A stretch of 64,000 nt of DNA from an uncultured Alphaproteobacteria bacterium (GTDB taxonomy: Bacteria; Pseudomonadota; Alphaproteobacteria; HIMB59; GCA-002718135): positions 1 through 64,000 of the forward strand of contig CABYRE010000006.1 of assembly GCA_902521325.1 (NCBI GenBank), written 5' to 3'. Shown here piece by piece: positions 9,107 through 16,610 of the stretch. Numbering within the stretch: the stretch's first letter is position 1; each line of letters starts with the position of its first letter. The position numbers and the translations under genes were made by a program. The notes beneath the pieces were generated by a model. That model searched no databases, was not told the origin of the DNA, and saw only the letters and a list, made by a program, of their open reading frames with translations.

Positions 9107-9922
9107 ATGAAGTTTAAAGTTCGAGGTATTAATACGTTTGCCTCCACTGGAGGCAGACCTTTTGATAAAAATAAACCTCTTATTATATTTGTACACGGTA
9201 GTGGACTAAGTCACATGGTCTGGGTTTTACAAACACGCTACTTTGCATTCCGTGGATATAGCGTTTTAGCTGTTGATTTACCAGGTCACGGATTATCTTC
9301 TGGTGAAAGTTTAAAAACTATTGAAGAAATGGGAAACTGGGTTGGCGATGTAATTGGAGCAGTTGGATGTAAAGAAGCTTCACTAGTTGGGCATTCTCAA
9401 GGATGTCTTGTAACAATGGAATGTGTTGCGCAACACCCAGAAAAAATTAAAACCTTAACTCTTATGGGTGGCGCATCCGCAATTCCAATGAACCCTGAAC
9501 TATTAAGACTTGCTGAAGAGAGTAATCCCAAGGCTGTTGATCTTATGATGGATTTTGCGCACGGTCCAGCAGGACATTTTGGCGGTCATCCTGTTCCCGG
9601 TTTATATCACCTAAATGTTGGCTCTATGATTGTTCAAAATAAAGAAATTAAAGATACCTTAGGTGTGGATTTTAGAGCATGCGATAATTATAAAAACGGA
9701 CCTGAGATTGCAAAAAAATTAGATTTACCAACTCTTTCTATATTAGGTGCACAAGATAGAATGTGCCGTTTAAAAGATGGAAAAATTCTTGCTGATTATA
9801 TTAAAGGCTCGGAAGTAAAGATTATTGAAGATTGTGGTCATATGATGCTCCTAGAAGAAGCAGATCAAACATTAGAAATTTTAAAGAAATTTATAGCCGA
9901 ACATTATCCTTTACCCAGTTAG
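9107..9922 (+). CDS. alpha/beta hydrolase
   Basis: A 271-residue alpha/beta-hydrolase-fold protein. The oxyanion motif VHGSG is at about 29-33, the nucleophile elbow GHSQG at about 94-98, the acid in GAQDRM near 216 and the histidine in CGHMM near 243, so a complete Ser-Asp-His triad is present. No signal peptide is visible, so it should be cytoplasmic. It begins on the base after the metY-like stop and closes the four-gene operon that starts at 3890. It is shorter than homoserine O-acetyltransferase MetX and lacks obvious MetX features, so it is named only by fold. Thioester or ester hydrolysis is plausible. Confidence 0.85.
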   Translation: MKFKVRGINTFASTGGRPFDKNKPLIIFVHGSGLSHMVWVLQTRYFAFRGYSVLAVDLPGHGLSSGESLKTIEEMGNWVGDVIGAVGCKEASLVGHSQGCLVTMECVAQHPEKIKTLTLMGGASAIPMNPELLRLAEESNPKAVDLMMDFAHGPAGHFGGHPVPGLYHLNVGSMIVQNKEIKDTLGVDFRACDNYKNGPEIAKKLDLPTLSILGAQDRMCRLKDGKILADYIKGSEVKIIEDCGHMMLLEEADQTLEILKKFIAEHYPLPS

Positions 9923-9960
9923 TAAATTTTAAAAATTTTTAGTAATTAATAATTTTGCTA

Positions 9961-10143
9961 TTACTGATTTTCTTCTTTATCAGGCCTTGTAAGTTCTTCA
10001 AGTTTACGCATTTCCTCTTCCATTTTAAGCTTTTCTTGCTCTTCACGTTTTTTTTTACGTTCCTCAGCCTTCATTTTTAGCTTAAGCTCTTTCTGCATTT
10101 TCCGGTCTCCCGCTTTAGATTTGTGATTAAAGTGAATGCCCAT
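9961..10143 (-). CDS. small highly charged coiled-coil protein
   Basis: A 60-residue protein, almost entirely lysine and glutamate after residue 15, predicted by eye to form one long helix or coiled coil. It has no cysteine and no membrane segment. It lies 54 bases downstream of the HIG1-domain gene on the same strand and may share its transcript. I do not recognise a family. The consistent charge pattern and an ATG with no competing ORF support a real gene, but codon evidence is limited at this length. Confidence 0.55.
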   Translation of the reverse strand: MGIHFNHKSKAGDRKMQKELKLKMKAEERKKKREEQEKLKMEEEMRKLEELTRPDKEENQ

Positions 10144-10197
10144 ATAAACCTGTCAACTGTATACTAAATATTATAAAATTTTTCTAGAGTCTAAATA

Positions 10198-10392
10198 CTA
10201 ATTTCTTGCCAGCCAGACAATTAATACAAAAACAAATATAGCTATTGCTTGGAAAAGCACCCTCAGGCGCATTAGTTTATTACTGTGATTTTTATTTAGC
10301 TTTCCATTTACTGCCATTGCTATGACCCCAATGACTACGACTGCTAGAGTTGCAGCCATAAATAAAACTAGTACTATCTGCATTGTACCCAT
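10198..10392 (-). CDS. HIG1-domain twin transmembrane protein
   Basis: A 64-residue inner-membrane protein with two hydrophobic helices (about 4-27 and 45-62) joined by a basic loop. The segment NKLMRLRVLFQAIAIFVF is the conserved core of the hypoxia-induced-gene-1 domain found in alphaproteobacterial and mitochondrial small proteins. In mitochondria the family associates with cytochrome c oxidase; a respiratory-chain role here is inferred from that. It is divergent from the esterase at 10419, and the 26-base spacer holds both upstream regions. Confidence 0.78.
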   Translation of the reverse strand: MGTMQIVLVLFMAATLAVVVIGVIAMAVNGKLNKNHSNKLMRLRVLFQAIAIFVFVLIVWLARN

Positions 10393-10418
10393 ATATATCT
10401 ATATAAAACTTTTCTTGA

Positions 10419-11123
10419 ATGAAGCAAGAATTCATACATAAGGTCAGTATGGACAATATATTATTAGGCCCATCAATATCAAAACACGATAAGCCTAAGA
10501 AATTAATGGTAATGCTTCATGGTTATGGTGACAATGCTGCTAATTTTATTCATTTAGCAGAACCTTTAGACCTAGATGAATGGGAAATGCACTATGTAGC
10601 TTTAAATGCACCAAGTATTATGCCTGGCAATCCAATGGGTTATCAATGGTTTGATTTATACCTGAATGGCGTTTATATTTCTGATGTTGGTCCAAAAGAA
10701 TTTGAAAATGTTAGAAATTTAATAAATGAAAATGTTAAAAAAATTTCTAATACGATATCTCTTCTTACAAATGATTTAAATATTGAGATGAGTGATTGTT
10801 TTGTTATGGGCTTTTCCCAAGGAGGAATAATGGCGTTTGAATTAGGTCAATCTCTTAATCAAAAATTAGCTGGTATAGCAATTATCTCTTCAAGAATAAT
10901 TTCAAGAGAATTTGTTCCTAAAAATTCATTTTTAGAAACACCAATATTTATTTCACATGGCGAACTAGATAATGTATTGCCTGTTTCAAATTTTAATCAA
11001 TCAGTTGAAATTCTAAAAAATTATAATTTCAAATTTGAATCTTACCTTTTGCCAAATGATGAGCATACTATGTCCCAAGAAACAATAACTTTATTCCAAA
11101 ATTTTATTAAAAAAAATATTTAA
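10419..11123 (+). CDS. phospholipase/carboxylesterase family hydrolase
   Basis: A 234-residue alpha/beta hydrolase of the phospholipase/carboxylesterase (YpfH-like) family. The N-terminal oxyanion motif MLHGYGDNA lies near 31, the nucleophile elbow GFSQGG near 131-136, the acid in HGELDNVLPV near 184 and the histidine in NDEHTM near 216. There is no signal peptide. It would hydrolyse small carboxylic or lysophospholipid esters in the cytoplasm. It stands alone between the divergent HIG1 gene and the HNH gene. Confidence 0.88.
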   Translation: MKQEFIHKVSMDNILLGPSISKHDKPKKLMVMLHGYGDNAANFIHLAEPLDLDEWEMHYVALNAPSIMPGNPMGYQWFDLYLNGVYISDVGPKEFENVRNLINENVKKISNTISLLTNDLNIEMSDCFVMGFSQGGIMAFELGQSLNQKLAGIAIISSRIISREFVPKNSFLETPIFISHGELDNVLPVSNFNQSVEILKNYNFKFESYLLPNDEHTMSQETITLFQNFIKKNI

Positions 11124-11187
11124 AGTAATCGAATCTTAATATTATATTACTATCTGAATAATATGACTTGGGTGAGTAAAAAATAAT

Positions 11188-11742
11188 ATGAGTACTGCAG
11201 AAAATCCGGCTTTGGTTCTTAATGCTGATTTTCGGCCACTGTCCTATTACCCACTTTCCTTATGCTCATGGCAAGATGCCATTAAAGCGGTTTTTCTTGA
11301 AAGAGTTTCAGTGATTGAAAATTATGAGCATGAAGTTCATTCTCCAAATCTAACTTTTAAGTTACCAAGTGTAATTGCACTTAAAGATTATGTAACACCT
11401 CAAAGAAGACCTGCGTTCACTCGTTTTAATGTATTTTTAAGAGATAATTTTACTTGCCAGTATTGCACTAATCGTTTCCCTGCTAATGAACTAACATTTG
11501 ATCACCTAGTACCTAAATGCTTAAATGGTAAAACTACATGGGAGAACGTAGTTTCTGCTTGTACGTCCTGTAATTTAAAAAAGGGGAGAAAATTAATTCA
11601 CAATACAGATATGAAACTTTTTAAAAAACCTCTTCGACCATCATCAATTCAATTACAAAATAATGGTAGGAATTTTCCACCAAATTTTTTGCATGAAACT
11701 TGGAGAGACTATTTATACTGGGATACAGAATTAGAAAATTAA
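11188..11742 (+). CDS. HNH endonuclease-fold protein
   Basis: A 184-residue protein with a central HNH/zinc-ribbon core. The first cysteine pair is CQYC (about 91-94). The catalytic-type segment LTFDHLVPKCLNGKTTWENV carries the conserved DH and N, and a second pair follows in CTSCNLKKG (about 129). This arrangement is the HNH nuclease family seen as a single-copy chromosomal gene in many Alphaproteobacteria, where its role is not known. It is not beside a methyltransferase or toxin partner, so a restriction role is not supported. It overlaps the end of coq7 by 4 nt, convergently. Confidence 0.87.
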   Translation: MSTAENPALVLNADFRPLSYYPLSLCSWQDAIKAVFLERVSVIENYEHEVHSPNLTFKLPSVIALKDYVTPQRRPAFTRFNVFLRDNFTCQYCTNRFPANELTFDHLVPKCLNGKTTWENVVSACTSCNLKKGRKLIHNTDMKLFKKPLRPSSIQLQNNGRNFPPNFLHETWRDYLYWDTELEN

Positions 11743-12308
11743 ATTTTTTTTGATATCGCGATTGCTGTTTTACATCCGATCTCTATTACTTTTGACATAA
11801 TTTTATATCCAGGTGCATTTTCAGCATCATGTTCTATTCCAATATCATGATGTTCAAGCTCATCATCTCTAAATTTGGAAATTGTTTTTTTCAAATCTTT
11901 GTGATCATCTCCTAAGAGTTCCAATTGTTCTTGATAATGTTCACCAATAACTTTTTCGACAGCAACTGTACATGCCATCGCAGCTTTTTCACCCATTAAG
12001 GCAGTGGATGCGCCAAGCGCATAACCCGCAACATTCCACAAAGGAAGAAGAGCAGTTGGTCTAACTTTATGTTCCAATATTAATTCATTAAATTTATCAA
12101 TATGCTCTTGTTCTTGGTCAGCCATATGCTGAATGGTTTTTCCAAGCTTTGAGCTTTTCCCAAAAATTGCTATTTGGCCATTATATATTTTAGTTGCGCC
12201 ATATTCACCGGCGTGATCGACTCTTATGATTTCTTCTAAAACTTCTCTATGAGTTATTTTACTTGATGAAGAATTTTTTTTAGATGTTTTTTTCTTTTTT
12301 AAAGCCAT
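11739..12308 (-). CDS. coq7: 2-octaprenyl-3-methyl-6-methoxybenzoquinol hydroxylase, Coq7 family
   Basis: A di-iron enzyme of ubiquinone biosynthesis that hydroxylates demethoxyubiquinone. The family motifs RVDHAGEYGA, DQEQEHIDKF, VEKVIGEHY and DDELEHHDIGIEHDA supply the glutamate and histidine iron ligands. I place the start at 12308 (MALKKKK...), since a lysine-rich N-terminus precedes the conserved core. An in-frame ATG at 12332 would add eight residues, and neither has a clear Shine-Dalgarno. The 5' end overlaps dsbB by about 29 nt. Presence of Coq7 implies an aerobic ubiquinone pathway. Confidence 0.94.
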   Translation of the reverse strand: MALKKKKTSKKNSSSSKITHREVLEEIIRVDHAGEYGATKIYNGQIAIFGKSSKLGKTIQHMADQEQEHIDKFNELILEHKVRPTALLPLWNVAGYALGASTALMGEKAAMACTVAVEKVIGEHYQEQLELLGDDHKDLKKTISKFRDDELEHHDIGIEHDAENAPGYKIMSKVIEIGCKTAIAISKKI

Positions 12309-12774
12309 TGTTTCTATACAAATAAATAGCATTAAAAATAAAAATAACTAGTAAAACAAGTGTATTAATTGAAGCAGCAGAAATTCCAAACAAACTCCAA
12401 ATTACTTCATCACAACTGATCACTTGCTTTGATAATATCTGGGCTTTTAGGTCGGAAACACTCTCACTGCTTGTTAGCATTGCTGAACAACCCGCTGGTC
12501 CTTTTAGAATTTTATTTTCAACTCCAACATGCCATATAGAATAAAAAAGTCCATATACTGATGCAAATTGAATTACTAAATAAAGCCAGATTTTATATAA
12601 ATTTTTCAAAAAAAATATGAAAACTAAACATATTAAAATTAAATAATATGGATGTCTTTGCTTTAAACATAATTCACAAGGCTGAAGATTAAAAAAATAT
12701 TCCGCAACTAAAGCTGATGATATTGAGATGAACGAAATTACAAATAGAAGCTTGGTCCAATTACGAATTATCAT
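12280..12774 (-). CDS. dsbB: disulfide bond formation protein B
   Basis: An inner-membrane oxidase that re-oxidises periplasmic DsbA-type thiol oxidases using quinone. Four hydrophobic helices are visible in 164 residues. The first cysteine pair is PCELC (C33, C36) after helix one, and the second pair is C96 and C121 in the second periplasmic loop. It overlaps the upstream yqaA by 4 nt and the downstream coq7 by about 29 nt. That places electron delivery to quinone and quinone synthesis in one transcription unit. No DsbA is in the window. Confidence 0.93.
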   Translation of the reverse strand: MIIRNWTKLLFVISFISISSALVAEYFFNLQPCELCLKQRHPYYLILICLVFIFFLKNLYKIWLYLVIQFASVYGLFYSIWHVGVENKILKGPAGCSAMLTSSESVSDLKAQILSKQVISCDEVIWSLFGISAASINTLVLLVIFIFNAIYLYRNNGFKKEKNI

Positions 12775-13361
12775 ATAAATCTAATTATAAATACACTTCC
12801 GAGAAGTAAAATAAAAAAAACAATAGTTAAAATATTAAAATATTTATCAATAATTAACTTAATTTTTTCACCAAAAAAATACAGAAGTATTGCTATTAAA
12901 TAAAATCTTAATCCTCGTCCAATAACAGAAATAATAATAAATAAAAAAATATTTAGTCCAAATACACCACTTGCAATTGTAATAAACTTATATGGAAAAG
13001 GTGTTATACCGGCGCCCAAAACAATTAAAATACCAAATTCTTTGTAGTAATTTTCAAAAACACTAAAGGAATTTTCTAAATGATAAAACTCAACAATATA
13101 AATTCCAACTGAATTATAAAAATAATATCCTATTGCATACCCTAGTATTCCACCAAAAACAGAAAAGATGGTGCAGATAAATGCATAAAATAAAGCCCTT
13201 GCTTTAGAAGCTAAAGCCATTGGTATGAGAAGTATATCAGGCGGAATTGGAAAAAACGAACTCTCTACAAACGCAATTAAACTTAAATACCACTTTGAAT
13301 TTTTATTCTCAGCCTTTTTTAATGTCCAATTATATATATTTCTAAGAAAATTCATTGCCAT
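12771..13361 (-). CDS. YqaA-type DedA/VTT-domain membrane protein
   Basis: A polytopic inner-membrane protein of the SNARE-associated/DedA (VTT) superfamily, YqaA branch. The N-terminal KAENKNSKWYLSLIAFVESSFFPIPPD is family-typical, followed by GAGITPFPYKFITIASGVF and several transmembrane helices. DedA relatives are linked to lipid flipping and membrane homeostasis; the function of YqaA itself is not settled. The open frame continues upstream to 13400 but those codons are inside the tRNA-Leu gene, so I take the ATG at 13361. It is probably co-transcribed downstream of the tRNA. Confidence 0.87.
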   Translation of the reverse strand: MAMNFLRNIYNWTLKKAENKNSKWYLSLIAFVESSFFPIPPDILLIPMALASKARALFYAFICTIFSVFGGILGYAIGYYFYNSVGIYIVEFYHLENSFSVFENYYKEFGILIVLGAGITPFPYKFITIASGVFGLNIFLFIIISVIGRGLRFYLIAILLYFFGEKIKLIIDKYFNILTIVFFILLLGSVFIIRFI

Positions 13362-13367
13362 TAATTT

Positions 13368-13452
13368 TGGTAGGAGTAGAGGGAATCGAACCCACACCAC
13401 CGAAATGACCGGATTTTGAATCCGGCGCGTCTACCAGTTCCGCCATACTCCC
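13368..13452 (-). tRNA. tRNA-Leu (anticodon CAA)
   Basis: On the minus strand the 85-nt sequence folds as a class II tRNA. The acceptor arm is GGGAGTA pairing with TACTCCT (one G-U at the first position), there is a GGTAGACGC D-arm end, and the anticodon stem CCGGA/TCCGG encloses loop TTCAAAA, giving anticodon CAA. A long variable arm and the T-arm GGGTTCGATTCCC follow. The discriminator A and CCA tail are encoded. It reads the leucine codon UUG, which should be used often in this AT-rich genome. Confidence 0.96.
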
Positions 13453-13464
13453 ATATTATTTTTA

Positions 13465-13493
13465 ATCTTACTTGGTTTTTAAATTTTAGTCTA
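13465..13493 (-). promoter_or_regulatory. candidate sigma-70 promoter of tRNA-Leu operon
   Basis: On the minus strand TAGACT (-35-like, 4 of 6 to consensus) and TAAGAT (-10-like, 4 of 6) are separated by 17 bases. The -10 box ends 12 bases before the mature tRNA 5' end, a suitable distance for a short leader. AT-rich background makes chance matches common. Confidence 0.35.
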
Positions 13494-13522
13494 TGAAGTT
13501 ATTAGGTTAATTTAAAAAAGTT

Positions 13523-14134
13523 TTATTTTCTATTTAAATTAAATTTAGATGCAACAGTTGTATACTCACTATATCCCATTCTGGCAATATAACGCATTGA
13601 TACACTATCCACTCTATTATTTTTAATAAATTTGTCTTTTATAAAAATACCAATTACTTCGCCGATAATCATTGTTGAAGTTTTTTTTGAATTTGATTTA
13701 AGCTTGATTGTTTTTACTAACTTGCATTCTAAATTTACAGGACTATCCTTAACAGAGGGTACTTTAACAAGTTTTGACTTTTTCTTTTTTAATTTAGATA
13801 AAATAAACTCATCTTCATCTGGTTTAAAATTTCTGGAACTATTATTCATTTGAATTCGTGTTGCTGATGTAGCAAAATTTACTACAAACTCTTTTGTAGA
13901 CAAAATATTTGATAAAGAATCTTTATATTTACTATGAGCGGTGCCTCCATTTGAACAAAACATAATTTGTGGTGGATCATCAGCCACAGAATTAAAATAT
14001 GAATAAGGAGCTATATTGGATACCCCATTTTTGCTTATTGAAGATATCCATCCAATAGGTCTTGGAAAAACTAATGATTTGAAAGGATCTATTTCGAAAG
14101 GTATCCCTTTTTTGGGCTCATAAAACATATTCAA
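13523..14134 (-). CDS. flavin reductase-like / FMN-binding split-barrel protein
   Basis: A 203-residue protein of the flavin-reductase-like domain family (DIM6/NTAB, flavoredoxin type). The N-terminal block has FPRPIGWISS, NIAPYSYFN and DPPQIMFCSNG in the order expected for FMN binding. The middle carries the KEFVVNF core strand and the C-terminus the IGEVIGIFI strand. It would use a flavin cofactor for cytoplasmic redox chemistry, perhaps supplying reduced flavin to a monooxygenase. It lies three bases downstream of sufE on the same strand. Confidence 0.85.
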   Translation of the reverse strand: MNMFYEPKKGIPFEIDPFKSLVFPRPIGWISSISKNGVSNIAPYSYFNSVADDPPQIMFCSNGGTAHSKYKDSLSNILSTKEFVVNFATSATRIQMNNSSRNFKPDEDEFILSKLKKKKSKLVKVPSVKDSPVNLECKLVKTIKLKSNSKKTSTMIIGEVIGIFIKDKFIKNNRVDSVSMRYIARMGYSEYTTVASKFNLNRK

Positions 14135-14137
14135 TTT

Positions 14138-14551
14138 TCATGAATAAGAATTTGCATACTCTTTTATTTTTTCTAACATTGAATAAACTCCGTTTCTTCT
14201 TCCAGGAGTTAATAGAGTATCAAGTTCTAAAATATTTAACATATTAAAATCTGAACCCTTAATTTCAGAGGGTTTTCTATCACCATAAATATCACAGAGA
14301 ATAGTTACCATGCCTTTTGATATAAATGCATCAGAGTCGTAATAAAAGGAAAGTTTATCCTCATTTAATTTTGGAACTAACCAAACTTGTGCCTGACATC
14401 CTGAAACTTTAAAAGTCTCATTTCTATATTCTTCTGGAAAGATTTTAGCTTTTTTTGCTTGATCAATTAAAAATTTATACTTATCCATTCCATCATCGAA
14501 TAAATCTAGACTTTCTTTATAATAATTAATTTTTTCTTCTATTGTTTTCAT
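14138..14551 (-). CDS. sufE: cysteine desulfuration protein SufE
   Basis: A sulfur-acceptor protein for the SufS cysteine desulfurase in Fe-S cluster assembly. The 137-residue length is standard and the persulfide-carrying cysteine lies in VSGCQAQVWLV (C52). The C-terminal LLTPGRRNGVYSML region is also typical. It overlaps galT by 4 nt, so its translation is probably coupled to galT. No sufBCDS genes are in the window. Confidence 0.94.
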   Translation of the reverse strand: MKTIEEKINYYKESLDLFDDGMDKYKFLIDQAKKAKIFPEEYRNETFKVSGCQAQVWLVPKLNEDKLSFYYDSDAFISKGMVTILCDIYGDRKPSEIKGSDFNMLNILELDTLLTPGRRNGVYSMLEKIKEYANSYS

Positions 14552-15597
14552 GACATAAATTTTCTTAACACATTAGCAGAATCTTCGGGCAATACATCCA
14601 TAATAAAAACACCTGCCATCGATTCTGAGCCTGCTAAAATTTTTGGTTTATCTCCATGTCGTAAGGGTGGATAAAATTCGACATGAAAATGAAAATTATT
14701 GTCATTTAATTCAGGAGATGCATGCAGTCCCATTATATAAGGACATTTTTTATTTAGAAAGGTATCGTATCCTTTTACAACTTTCTGAATACATTTTGAA
14801 AAATCTTCAATCTGATTATCACTAAATTTCCAAGGACCCTCAATCTTATTTTTGGGAATTATCCATACTTCATAAGCATATCTTGCAAAAGGCGGTATAG
14901 CGGCAACAAAATTTTCATTTTGATAAACATAATATTTTTCCTCTAGCTGCTTCATAATATTAATTAAAAAGTTTTCTTTTTTAAATGCTCTTATTTCTTT
15001 TTCAATTACAGGAGGAATAAAAGGATAAGCATAAATTTGACCATGAGGATGATGAAGAGTAACACCGCATTCCTCCCCTCTATTTTCAAAAGGTAGTACA
15101 TATTTAACATGTGTATTTTTTTGTAATTCCTTATACCTATCTATCCAAACCTTAGTTAATAATTCTATTCTGCTTAAAGGCATTTCTGAGATTGTATCTA
15201 AATGTTCAGGAGAGTATACTACTACTTCACACTCTCCTATTGAGGGTTTACTCAAAATATTTTCTAAATGAATATTTTCTCCCATTGAGTTAAAACTTGC
15301 CCATCGATTTGGAAAGACTGCAACTTCAAAGTTTTTAAAAGGTATTTCTGTCGGATAATTTAGATTTCCACCAGGACATAATGGGCAATACTCTTTAGGT
15401 GGAAAAAATGTTCTCTCTTTTCTTCCAGCTGAGTATGTTACCCATTCTTCTCTTGAAGGATTCCACCTCATATGTGGTTTAGGAATATCGTTTACATCAA
15501 GTTCTTGAGAAGGAGTTTCAGTGTGTTCTTGATAACCATAAAGAAGAAGTTCTTTGTTATCATTTCTAGTAAAGGTTCTTTTATGTATTTGATGCAT
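14548..15597 (-). CDS. galT: galactose-1-phosphate uridylyltransferase
   Basis: A Leloir-pathway enzyme exchanging UMP between UDP-glucose and galactose-1-phosphate. The zinc motif CPLCPGG is near 69-75, and the active-site motif HHPHGQIYAYP near 181-191 contains the nucleophilic histidine of the HPH triad. The C-terminal GLHASPELNDNNFHFHVEFYPP carries the second-domain histidines. 349 residues is full length. It overlaps both galE (17 nt) and sufE (4 nt), so galE-galT-sufE forms one unit. No galactokinase is present in this window. Confidence 0.95.
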   Translation of the reverse strand: MHQIHKRTFTRNDNKELLLYGYQEHTETPSQELDVNDIPKPHMRWNPSREEWVTYSAGRKERTFFPPKEYCPLCPGGNLNYPTEIPFKNFEVAVFPNRWASFNSMGENIHLENILSKPSIGECEVVVYSPEHLDTISEMPLSRIELLTKVWIDRYKELQKNTHVKYVLPFENRGEECGVTLHHPHGQIYAYPFIPPVIEKEIRAFKKENFLINIMKQLEEKYYVYQNENFVAAIPPFARYAYEVWIIPKNKIEGPWKFSDNQIEDFSKCIQKVVKGYDTFLNKKCPYIMGLHASPELNDNNFHFHVEFYPPLRHGDKPKILAGSESMAGVFIMDVLPEDSANVLRKFMS

Positions 15598-16564
15598 TAA
15601 TTTTTTCTTCCCATTTTATCGATGAATTAATTATTTCTCTAAGATCATTATACTTTGGTTGCCATTTAAAATAATTTAATAATTTAGAAGTATCTGCAAT
15701 TAATTTTTCAACATCTCCTTCTCTCCTATTAGAAAATTTATAAGTAATTTTATTTTGACAGATGCTGTTTGCAGTTTTTACAACATCTAAGACGCTAAAT
15801 CCATTTCCATAACCACAATTAAATAAATTTGATTCTAAATTTTTTAAAAGATATTTTGATACTTCTAAGTGAATATCAGCAAGATCTGATACATGGATGT
15901 AATCCCTAATGGCAGTCCCATCTGGAGTATTATAATTATTGCCAAATATTTCAATTAGATCTCTTTTTCCTACTACAACTTCTGATATTTTTTTTATTAA
16001 ATGAGTTGATTTTTTTGAAATTTGTCCTGATCTTAGTTTTTTATCAGCTCCAGCAACATTAAAGTATCTTAAAATAATATACTGAAATTTATCTTTATTA
16101 TCAAACAAAAATTTTTCTGTTTTAATTTTAGATTCCGCATATGGATTTTGTGGATTTAAATTAGTATGCTCATCAATTAACTTATCTTCACATACTAACC
16201 CATAAGCCGCTGCAGTAGATGAAAAAACTATTTTAGTTAAACCATTTTTTTTGCAAATATTAAAAAGTTTTATTGAATTATTAGTATTGTTTTCAAAATA
16301 TTTCTCTGGCTGATTAACTGATTCTTCAACTTGTATAAATCCTGCAAAATGCATAAGTAAATCGAAATTATTAGATTGTATAAGATTAGAAATTACTTCT
16401 TCATTATTAATATTACAATTAGTAAATTTTGCACTCTTTGGAATTAATATTTCATTTCCAGTCGACAAATTATCAATAATATGAACTTTATGACCGTCAT
16501 CAAGAAGTGACAAAGCTGCATGGCTTCCAATATAACCTGCTCCACCTGTAAGAAGAATATTCAT
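15581..16564 (-). CDS. galE: UDP-glucose 4-epimerase
   Basis: An extended short-chain dehydrogenase interconverting UDP-glucose and UDP-galactose. The NAD-binding GGAGYIGSHAA lies at 7-17, the catalytic serine region FSSTAAAYG near 118, and YAESK supplies the Tyr-Lys pair near 141. NVAGA and the C-terminal KWQPKY motif complete the GalE pattern. 327 residues fits. It is the first gene of a galE-galT-sufE-flavin reductase run and is divergent from the SPINDLY gene at 16611, with a 46-base spacer. Confidence 0.94.
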   Translation of the reverse strand: MNILLTGGAGYIGSHAALSLLDDGHKVHIIDNLSTGNEILIPKSAKFTNCNINNEEVISNLIQSNNFDLLMHFAGFIQVEESVNQPEKYFENNTNNSIKLFNICKKNGLTKIVFSSTAAAYGLVCEDKLIDEHTNLNPQNPYAESKIKTEKFLFDNKDKFQYIILRYFNVAGADKKLRSGQISKKSTHLIKKISEVVVGKRDLIEIFGNNYNTPDGTAIRDYIHVSDLADIHLEVSKYLLKNLESNLFNCGYGNGFSVLDVVKTANSICQNKITYKFSNRREGDVEKLIADTSKLLNYFKWQPKYNDLREIINSSIKWEEKINASNT

Positions 16565-16610
16565 TATTTTGTTTCTTAATAAAGTAATTTAAAATAAATT
16601 AGTATAATTT

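Noticed and set aside
13362-13400. N-terminal extension of the YqaA-type protein up to 13400
   Set aside because: These codons lie inside the tRNA-Leu gene, and a methionine at 13361 starts the conserved region.
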